Part shown: piece after piece, positions 1-8,989 of the stretch
Position numbering within the stretch: the first letter of the stretch is position 1
How the letters are laid out: every line of letters begins with the position of its first letter
NCBI GenBank assembly: GCA_021464525.1
Contig: JADRCO010001279.1
Span: forward strand, 1-20,713
Source of the DNA: Rhizophagus sp. LPA8_4_AMF
Taxonomy: Eukaryota > Glomeromycota > Glomeromycetes > Glomerales > Glomeraceae
DNA length: 20,713 nucleotides
Reading direction: 5' to 3'
Notes under the pieces: generated by a model
Seen by the model: only the letters and a program-made list of their open reading frames with translations
Told to the model about the DNA's origin: nothing
The model's database searches: none
Position numbers and translations under genes: made by a program

Positions 1-2900
1 TACAAAATAATTTTTTAAATAAAGAATTTAGTTAGTTTAAATTATATGTAAATATTATATAAATAAGTAATAATAAAATGATAATACTTTGTGTACTTTT
101 TATTATGCAATAAAATTTTTTTTTTTATTTAATCAAAATTTAACAGGCTTAAAAAATATTGTGCCCCCTAAAACTTATAATAAATATAATAAATGCATTT
201 TAAAATTAATATTGTAAAATGTTTCGCGAAAAAGTTAAAATGTTTGCGTAAAACAATTTTATCCAATTAAATTCACCGGGACCAAGGATAAGAATTTGGA
301 CCGTGGTCTAGGCTACACTTCATTAAGATCACGTGTATGTGCTGTCTAAGTGCCTAACTGTCACATACCATGTGATTGGCTGATTGGCGAGTTAGTAATT
401 TAGTATTTATCTCAGTGGTCTAATGCATACTCGTCACGCACTGTATGCAAACGCCACAAGCTACCGTTCTCATGGTATGGGACCCATGGAACCAATCAGA
501 TCGTTTTCTATTTACAAAATCCTAAAAATAAAAAAACCGGTTTCCAAGTTTCAGAATTTTAGTATGAACTATGATCATTTCTGATTACGGATACAATGAT
601 TTGCCTTTTAAACTTAAATGTTGTTTAATCATCAAACGTTGACTGTTTGACTGTAAGGGGCGTTGGGGTGCCAGTTACACGAGTTCCATTAATTAATTAG
701 ATTGTTTTCAACTTTTGATTTCAAGTTAGAATAAACAAATATCATAATTACCGCAGTTCTAAGTGTTACTACTATCATAAAAAAGGATATATACATAAAG
801 AATTTTTTACAAAGATTAATCATGAGTTCTCCACACACATTTAAAATATTTTTTTTTTTTTTATTAACGATTAAGTATTATCAACTTTGACCTTTACTTT
901 TCATTGGATATTATTTTGATACAATTATATAAATAACCCATTAATTAGGATAAGGGGGTGCATGTTAGATTACTCTTTTCGGGCGATATATTCCATATAT
1001 TTGTGAATTCATACATGTTTGGGACGATTTTGTATTGGAAATTATTATCCGGAAGCAAACAATACTAGTCAATTTTGACATTATTACATTATTTTATTTA
1101 AAAATTTGTAATAAATAAATAAAAGGTTTGTAATTTGATTCCTTGTATACATGCACCGCATCCTATTATTTGATAATTTTGGATAATTGAGATAAGTATT
1201 GAAATTTTAATTATACAGGACGAACCACATAAAAATAAAAAGTGTCCATTGTCTCGGCTAATGTTTGAGGAACGTATTACTATGCCTAAAAAAAGTTAAG
1301 AATGTGTCGGCTAAATGCAGATCCATTGATCTCAAAAAAAATTTGATTGGTGGACTTAGATTTACCAGTGATTTACCGGAGTCATTTAAAAACAAGATTC
1401 AACTTCTTTTTGTACTATTTTTAAAGATGAAACAAAAGAATTCTATTAAGATAACTAAATTTCGTAAGCGTATTTTTTTTAGTAAAAAGAATTCCAAACC
1501 ATTTCCGTCGATTTTTGAGAAATTGTTTGATTAAAAGAATTATATTTTTTCTGAAAAAAATTCATGTGTTTTAACTTTCTTTGCAAAACAAAACAATTTT
1601 CAAATCTGCAACACGGATATTGTTAAGCGAAATTCTTTATTATTAAGCGACATTTATTAAATAAGCAAACAAATATGTCAAGAAAGTCCTTGTTGTTAAA
1701 TTGATTTTTTTAAAAAAAAAAATAATCGCGTGGAATAATCTTTTCTAATAAAAGGTTAAATAGGATCACTTTAAATTCAAGTAATACATGATTTTATTCG
1801 ATCTTATATAATTGGAAAAAGGTCAATCCATCCATCATCTTAATAATAATTAATTAAATGTTTTATCACGCTATGATGATATATCAATACCATAAGATTT
1901 CTTTCAATTCCTTTAAAGTTTTAATTAAATCCGATAATTATATTATTATGTTACACTGTCACAATTGCAACATATTTAATTAATTGAAATATTATTAATA
2001 AATATATATTTAGTAATTTATTAACATTGTTTTAACTGCGGATCTACAACCGGCAACACCGAAATCATTCAGCCAATTAAATTTCAATGATCATTCATTT
2101 CTTTGTTCCTTTTTTGTGTTGAGACACAAAATTTCTTTTCGGCTGTTCTTGAAACGATGAAATGAAGTATGGCGTTAAAATAAGAGAATAAATTTATAAA
2201 ATTGAAATTGCTTGATCCAACAATTTTTTATTACAAAATGGAAGATATTATCCGTTTATGTGATAAAGAATCCCCGTATATCCTCAGATGAAAGAACTCC
2301 GAAAAAAAAACAGTTATTGTAAATTAATTGGAAAGATTAATTAATCCAAAGATGAAAAACAAAAAAAAAATAGTTTGATCCGTCACATGCTATCATCATT
2401 TAATCTTTTTTAAGCATATTAATACAGAATTATAATTATGTCATCATAATTAACATAATTGAAAATGATGTGATATTGTTATTTCAAGTTACTTTTTCTC
2501 CGATTACCTAATTACTTATATTTTACTGATTTGGTAATTGTAAAATCAAAAAGAAATGATAAAGGTCGTAAAGATTATGATAAATAATTCACAAATAAAA
2601 GCGCGTGTTCGATAAAATTATATATCAAGTAAACAAATGTAAAATTTAATATCGGAAAAGTTTTTAACAATAAATTGCGTGTGTGTAACATTGTAAGAGT
2701 AAATTTTTATGCGAATTTAAAGTTAAACAAGTAAATCTAGAAAATTCGTTTTTGAAAGGGATCATGTAACTTTAATCTTAAAATTGTGGCTAAATGTAAA
2801 TATATAAGTGATCTGCACAAGCCACACATTATCTATTCCGCGAATACACATTACTACAATACTTGTAATCCATATCAGATCTCAAGGTGGCGGTTAAAAT
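1..2900. other. AT-rich intergenic region, no gene recognised
   Basis: No reading frame in this stretch is convincing. It is dominated by A/T runs and short palindromic AT words. The only marked compositional change is the less AT-rich island at about 270-510, annotated separately. An open frame at 1265-1534 (89 codons, very Lys/Phe-rich) has no recognisable motif and is not called. A pair of 6-bp arms at 361-366 and 370-375 could form a tiny hairpin. Confidence 0.6.
270..510. promoter_or_regulatory. Less AT-rich island with CCAAT and E-box motifs
   Basis: This stretch of about 240 bp is visibly richer in G and C than its surroundings. It contains an E-box palindrome CACGTG (330-335), two inverted CCAAT boxes (ATTGG at about 375-379 and 383-387) and a forward CCAATCAG near 491-498. 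Such clustering suits a promoter or enhancer, possibly for a gene to the left of the window. No transcript start or gene can be tied to it, and it could equally be the remnant of a repeat. The regulatory reading is inference only. Confidence 0.25.
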
Positions 2901-2916
2901 TTTTGGGTTTTTTTTT

Positions 2917-2927
2917 CATATATATAG
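2917..2927 (+). promoter_or_regulatory. TATA-like box of the HMG-box gene
   Basis: CATATATATAGAG lies about 130 nt upstream of the ATG at 3058. It is followed by an A-rich leader, as expected for an AT-rich fungal promoter. A second TATA-like string at about 3022-3031 is too close to the start codon to be the better candidate. In DNA this AT-rich such strings arise by chance, so confidence is modest. Confidence 0.35.
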
Positions 2928-3057
2928 AGCCAAGATATCCTTGATTTTTTCAAAAAAAAAAAAATAATAATAAATAAATAAACAATAAATACAAATAACT
3001 AATAATATATATACGCATATTCTATATATATTTCCTACCATTTAAAATATTTTCAAA

Positions 3058-3732
3058 ATGCCCCGTTCTGCAAAACCTAAGACTTCCTCGTATAATCCTT
3101 ATGAAACAGAAGGAAATAATAATCATAATTTTGAAATTCCTTTCATCTTTCAAGATTACGAAGATCCTTCATCTTCGGCGATATATACGATGAGGAATAC
3201 CTTAGAAGAAAGTTTCGATACCTTAATTAATAGGCTGACCACAAATCCTCCATATAAGCTAACACTTACAGTTGATGAATTGTTAGCGCCAAGTAAAAAA
3301 AATTTTAGATCTCGTTCTCGTTCTAAATCTATTCCCCCACGTCCACAAAATGTTTTCATCTTATTTAAAAAAGATTTAACCGCAAGATTAAAATTAGAAT
3401 CATCCAATAATGATTTATCCTTATCTAGAATTTCGAGTGTTGCAAAAGCTACATGGGAAAATCTACCTAATGAAGCACGACAATTTTTTGAAATTCTTTA
3501 TCTTGCGTGTATTGAAAAGCACAAGTCGCTATACCCGGGGTATAGGTATACCCCAAAGAAAAAATCTCGACGTGTAGTTAATAAAAATCGTTCAAATATG
3601 AATGATATGAAAAAACAAGTAACGGTATTTCCGAAACTTGATTATGACGATATAATCACAGAACTATTCAATGAAGAGACCTTAATGAATGAATTTTTCG
3701 ATTTTCATTTATGGGATTCTCATCAGCAATGA
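3058..3732 (+). CDS. HMG-box (MATA_HMG-like) transcription factor
   Basis: Single-exon gene for a 224-residue nuclear DNA-binding protein. The HMG box covers about residues 93-168. It opens with PPRPQNVFILFKKD, the Arg-Pro-x-Asn-x-Phe-Ile-Leu-Phe signature of fungal MATA_HMG/SOX-type boxes. It continues through a second helix with ISSVAKATWENLP (core Trp133) and a third helix ending in YPGYRYTPKKKSRR. Two basic clusters (RSRSRSK 84-90, KKKSRR 167-172) flank the box and probably act as nuclear localisation signals. The tail (195-220) is acidic and rich in aromatic residues, like an activation or protein-binding segment. The box is preceded by a low-complexity, Asn-rich N terminus. The family is known to be strongly expanded in Rhizophagus, and most copies are not shown to act in mating. 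The ATG has A at -3 and a TATA-like box about 130 nt upstream. The frame is intact and looks functional. The exact regulatory role cannot be read from sequence. Confidence 0.93.
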   Translation: MPRSAKPKTSSYNPYETEGNNNHNFEIPFIFQDYEDPSSSAIYTMRNTLEESFDTLINRLTTNPPYKLTLTVDELLAPSKKNFRSRSRSKSIPPRPQNVFILFKKDLTARLKLESSNNDLSLSRISSVAKATWENLPNEARQFFEILYLACIEKHKSLYPGYRYTPKKKSRRVVNKNRSNMNDMKKQVTVFPKLDYDDIITELFNEETLMNEFFDFHLWDSHQQ

Positions 3733-3828
3733 ATATTTTTTTTTATATATATATATATTAGTAGATTAACGGTGAAAATTTAGCGAACATTCATAAAAAG
3801 GAACATTTTAGTTTATAATAATATCATT

Positions 3829-3858
3829 TTATTATTATTATTATTTTATTTTATTTTA
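3829..3858. repeat. ATT/ATTTT microsatellite in the 3' flank
   Basis: Runs of TTA followed by ATTTT units make up a short simple-sequence tract just after the HMG-box gene, probably inside its 3' UTR. Confidence 0.6.
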
Positions 3859-3970
3859 TCGTTTTTATCTTTTATTCTTTTCTTATTATTATTTATAATT
3901 TTATCTATTTTATCAAGAATATAATAATCATTTATTTATACCTGTTTTACAGGTTTTATTAATATGAGAA

Positions 3971-4006
3971 AATAAAGTTTTACGATTATATAAAATGTAA
4001 AACTTT
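3971..4006 (+). terminator. Poly(A) signal with overlapping hairpin
   Basis: A canonical AATAAA (3971-3976) lies about 240 nt after the stop codon of the HMG-box gene. It overlaps a perfect 10-bp inverted repeat: AAAGTTTTAC at 3974-3983 and GTAAAACTTT at 3997-4006, with a 13-nt loop. The signal plausibly ends the HMG-box transcript. The hairpin may aid 3'-end formation or be incidental. Confidence 0.45.
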
Positions 4007-4009
4007 AAA

Positions 4010-6640
4010 AAAATTCATAAGAATATATGTTAAGATATTAAGTATTATGTTGATAATTATTATGATAAGCTTTCTTTGTTTTAAGAATTTTTTTTTCTTT
4101 CACAAAAAAAAAAAAAATACAAAAAAAAAAGGAAAAAGAAGAAAGAAAAAAAAACAGGAATTATGATTATGTAAGATTTGCTGTCTATTTTTTTGGGGGG
4201 CATCCTGAAACTTGGGAACCTGTTTTTATTCTCGGATTAGGTTATTAATAAATTTGTACCACATTGAATTCAGCTATCTTCTCATGGTACAAGATTGATT
4301 AATAATCTGGAACGTTACATGCTACAATCTTAGAAGCTAATATAAATAATTAATAATAACTAACTATACTCATATTTTTGAAAAAATACATTATGCCTTT
4401 TTATTTTAATGGGGTAAAGAATATTAGATACAGTATTGATTGTATGTTTCTTTTTTATAATTAAAGAATTTGTAAGAATAAAAATTATTTTATTAAAATA
4501 AAGGACAGTAAGGAATAATACTAAAATAATTAGATACATTGATAAAGGTTGATCGCAATAATAATACAAATTAAATAACGAGATATGTTGTCATTGTTTG
4601 ACCGTATATTCTTATGTACCATGTGTCCATGTATTCCTAATATATATTCATATATTTTTATATTTCAAACATAACCTTACAATATATAGAATTTAGAAAT
4701 CTCTTTGTGGATCTTGTGGATGATTGGTTTCCTCTTTATTCAACTGGTTTCCCCAAAATTCAAGTATAAGTATTACCTATACTTATTTGAATACATTAAA
4801 ACAACATACTACATCTAGCTGATCCAAGTTAATGATCATGTGTTCTATTCCCCCCAATGTTTGATTAACATGTACTTGTACAGTTGTACTACTGTACTAC
4901 CCCACAATTCCCCAAAATCTTTTTTTGTTTTCATCATTATAATTTCGACATACGATATGTTCAAAAAAAAAAATTTTTTTTTTTTTTTTCCTTTTCCTTT
5001 CTACTTGTAAATACAATATATTTCCATTACATAAGAATATGATATATATATTATATATTTGTCATAAGGGATACCTTTTCTAAATTTATATATTTAATTG
5101 GGAACGACATGCTCCTTGTTTGACAAAATAAAAATTTGAAACGAATTAAAATTGTTACCAACGACCAGACAAATTTGTATAAACATTCCCATATATCGTT
5201 TTTTTTTGTTAATTATGTGGTCAAAAATCCGGGTTATTACTTTTGGTCATAATTTCAACAATATGGGATTGTGTAAAAGGTATGGTTTTACTTATATTTA
5301 ATTTTTCGAAAGAACTATTGCAGTTAAGGAGTTATATACTTATATATATTTATATACTTTTTTTTTCAACAGCACATAAAAGCTGTTTTTTAACTGAACC
5401 TAACGGTCGATATATATATATATACATATTCGAAAATATAGTTGCTTACATATCCATTTCGTACGCAAATGCAGAAAGAAAAATTTTGAAGCTGTAGAAA
5501 CTTTCTTTAACAAACATCCGTAATCACGTAATCACGTAACTCATGTATATCTCGATCAAAGTGGGTTCTTCGAAGTAAAAATTATCTTGGTGGTGAAATT
5601 AGAGAATATAGTCTTTTAATCTCTATCGTTTAAAGATCGTGCATATTTCAGCATTAACCTAGAAATCAATGTCAAATTCATGATATTGTGTATTCTCAAG
5701 ATTTTAAAGGTACTCCAATGGAAAATAGCAGCAAATAATCAATCCTAAATGAAGCCACTGCAGTCATACCGATATTGATGTAAGCAAAATCTTAAATGTA
5801 TTACTTAATTTTTTATCTTATAAACGTTATTAACTTTTTAACTCACTATCTGTTATCATTGATATCAAAATAAGATTACCGTCAAAAATTGTACGCTATT
5901 GTCTAACATAAATGATTTTATGCTATTGAATTTTCGGCATTTCTTCAGTATATTAGGTCATCCATTATGGGTTACAGTAGCTATATTGTATGGTATGTTA
6001 TCAATTTCAATATATAATATATATATATATATATCACATATATTATTAATTAATGGATTATTTATAATACGTTATTTATAATAGCAATTGTTGGGTGACG
6101 ATGTAAAAGAGAGAATGTCGCACAAAACACCACTAAACACCATGCATGCACACTTCAATCAAATGGGGATTATTCATAGTGTTGATTTATCGACTAGAAA
6201 ATATTTGGTAACTCGATCTAGAGAAATTACAATGCTAGGAAAATGTTGATTGATCATTTGTGGCTTAGGCTTATAATGAGATCATTGATAATGTGATGTG
6301 TTCATGATAATCATTATTTTACTATTAAAGTCCATGAAGGTATTACAGGTTCATGTATACATTTTTTTTCTAATCATTTAATAATCCGAAATAACACTTT
6401 GTATCTGTATATTTAAGGAAAGCCATTTATGTTTTTTTGATAATCAAATCAAATAATTTGGTTTCTAAAAAAGAAAAAAGAATGATCTTGTGGATTTGAC
6501 TTGCAAATTTGGTGAAACTTCAAATCAATACAAAATAGCTAACGCTACTTTATTAAATTTTTCATTCGATTTTACCAATTTAGGCAGAAAAAAATTGTTA
6601 CACACAAAAAAGTCTCGCAGTATAAGCAAGGGTGAAGGAA
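4010..6640. other. Intergenic region with homopolymer and purine tracts
   Basis: No gene is recognised. Notable sequence: a purine tract of A runs with scattered G (about 4100-4155), an A-run/T-run junction (about 4963-4990), several TGTAC words close together (about 4870-4900) and alternating TA stretches near 5410-5430 and 6015-6035. Open frames at 5243-5497 and 5899-6081 are hydrophobic and full of Ile/Tyr from TATATA repeats, so they are not called. Possible relics of coding sequence at 5490-5800 are listed under findings. Confidence 0.5.
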
Positions 6641-7875
6641 TAAAGAAAAAGGATAGAAAAAGTTATTAGTAAAAAAAAAATTGTAAAGTTAAAATAACTT
6701 AACGTTTAAATAATATTCAATAAGACATTTTAATTTGAGTAATTAAACTTCTATTTAATATTAACAATATAATTGGTTTTATTTTAAAAATATTTACTAA
6801 TATTTTCTGAAAAGTAATGCAAAAGTAATGTATTTTGTAGTTTTACTATTAAATTCAGATTTTTGAAAAACTTTGACTTTTTTGTAATTTTTTCTTATTA
6901 ATCAAATATTAACATCTTGATTTTTTTCCTTGCAATCTGTATTTACATTTTATTATATTATATTCTTAAATTAAATTTGTAAAATATAAATTTTTTTTTT
7001 TTTTGATTAAAATAAATCTATTAATTAATATTAAATAAAATAAAATAAAAAATGGTAATCACTAATATTTTCTATAAACTTTAGATTTTAACTTGAAATA
7101 ATACTTGAAAAAAAACAAATATAAAAACAATGATATTACTTTTAAAAAAAAATTTCAAATATTAATAAAGTTACTTATTTATAGAGTAAATTACAATTAA
7201 AATTATAATAGTAAAAATAATAACTAATATACTAATAATTTTTAATTTTTCAAATTAAAAAACTTTAAAACTTTAAAAATAATTGCTTTATTAAATAAAT
7301 AAAATTTTATTATATAAATTTAATAGAATTATATTCTTTTTAAAATAAATTTATTTAATAAAATTAATAGAAATTTTATTAAAATTTATATTAAATAATT
7401 TTAAAATACTTTAAATAATATATTAAATAATTACATAATTTTATAAGTAGATATTATTTCCTTTATTTAAATTATATATATTATAATAGGATTCCAGAAA
7501 ATTCTTATATAAGTAAAGCTTTAAAAATATTTCTTATTACAATATATAAGAATTTTATTATAATCACTAAGTAATATTTATATTTAACTTTAAAAATAAT
7601 ATTATAAAAATAACCAAATTAATCTTTTAATTTAATTTAATTTTTATTTTTATTTCTAAATTTTTTTATAATTAATTAGTTTTATCATTGCTTTATCTTT
7701 TAAAAATTTAAATAAAAAATAAAATATTATATTAATAATATTTTTTTTTTTTTCTAAAATAAAGATTATAATATTCTTTTTTTTTATTATTTAACAAAAA
7801 AGTATAAAATATTTCTAATACAACTTTTAATTAAATTTAATTAATAAAAATAATAAATTAAAGTAAGTTTTTTGT

Positions 7876-7996
7876 AATTATTTTACCAATTAGTAATCCA
7901 ATTTAAATAATTTTTTTTTTAAATTATAAATTTTAATGAAATTTAGAAAACAAAAAATTTATTAAAATTGATGAATTACTAGATAGCAAAATAATT
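7876..7996. mobile_element. Miniature inverted-repeat element, copy A
   Basis: The left arm (about 7876-7910) and the reverse complement of the right arm (about 7959-7996) share AATTATTTT, then TAGTAAT and then CAATTT..AATAA, with a few substitutions and a small indel. The total is about 120 bp with no coding capacity. The inner arm sequence (TARTCCAATTTTAAT-like) is shared with copy B at 8206-8340, so this is a family rather than a chance palindrome in AT-rich DNA. No target-site duplication is clear. Confidence 0.5.
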
Positions 7997-8205
7997 GTAA
8001 TAAATTAAATTATAAATTCTATTACATATAATATATATAATATTTAAAATCCTATAAATATGCAAAATTAAGTAATTAAAACTTTTAAAATGCCAAAAAT
8101 ATACAAATTAATTATTTTATATAGTATAAAATTTTTTTCATCTTTAAAATAAGTTATAAGTTATACTTTTAGTAAATTGTTCTATTTTTTAAAACTTAAA
8201 AAAAT

Positions 8206-8340
8206 GTTTTTTTGCAAATACCTTGTTTCCAGTAGTCCAATTTTAATGAATATTGTTTATTTTATAACTTTCATAACTTTATAATTAAAAAAAAGTTTAT
8301 TAAAATTGGATTATTAGATGCTAAGAAATTTGCAAAAAAC
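8206..8340. mobile_element. Miniature inverted-repeat element, copy B
   Basis: Left arm 8206-8250 and right arm 8296-8340 are imperfect inverted repeats of about 45 bp. Both begin G followed by six or seven T and then GCAAAT, and both end in TCCAATTTTAAT plus an A-rich triplet. The spacer is about 45 bp. The inner part of the arm matches copy A. The element is non-autonomous and its superfamily cannot be assigned. Confidence 0.6.
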
Positions 8341-8989
8341 AATTTTGGAATTTAATGAAAAAGGATGACTTTGGCCAAATGTTCATTATGATTTATATAT
8401 TCTATAATAATATTAATATAAATTAATATGTTTTATAACTTATAAACCTAAAATTTTTTTTTATTATTTTATTTATTTTAAATAAGCATTTAAATTCATG
8501 ATAGTTTACATTACAAAAATATTAAGTTATAATTTGCCATTATTTCTTTAAATATATTTGTTATTATATTTTTGTATAGAAATCAATTTCAAAAGATATA
8601 AGGTTTTTGAAATGAATGAATTTACTTAATAATAGTACCTATAAATTTCAAATACAGTTAACTATTTCAGAAATTTTCATACATTTATTAAAATATATAG
8701 AAAAGTGAATTGAAGCTTAATTAATATATAGAGACTTTATTTAATGCAGATTTTTCAATATTTAGAGAAACTGAAATTTGTTTAGTCTTTAATCTTCAAA
8801 TTTGAAGGATATATTCACAAAATATACATTAATTTGCCAATGTATATGAAATTTAAATCTTTAATCTAATTACAAAGCAATCCTGTTTATTTTTGCTTTA
8901 ATTATATAATCCAAAAAGTAACTAAAGTAATATACAACTTATAATATATATAATATAAATGGAAAAATAAAAAATAATTTACATATAAT

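Larger units (their letters stand above)
6650..8980. other. Extremely AT-rich desert
   Basis: About 2.3 kb made almost wholly of A and T, with G and C scattered singly. There are no open frames of note. The only structure I can support is two related miniature inverted-repeat elements, annotated separately at 7876-7996 and 8206-8340. The desert forms the 3' flank of the kinase-like gene, whose stop codon is at its right edge. Confidence 0.65.

Noticed and set aside
1265-1534. 89-codon open frame, Lys/Phe-rich, plus strand
   Set aside because: No recognisable motif, composition typical of A/T-run translation, and no promoter or splice context.
3156-3407. 83-codon minus-strand frame
   Set aside because: Antisense shadow lying inside the HMG-box gene.
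4360-4569. 69-codon minus-strand hydrophobic frame
   Set aside because: Ile/Leu/Asn-rich translation of AT-rich DNA with no domain or conserved pattern visible.
5243-5497. 84-codon plus-strand frame
   Set aside because: Contains long Ile-Tyr runs produced by TATATA repeats; no family recognised.
5899-6081. 60-codon plus-strand hydrophobic frame
   Set aside because: Starts on an alternative start codon and its second half is TATATA repeat. The segment HPLWVTVAILYG looks protein-like but is too short to call.
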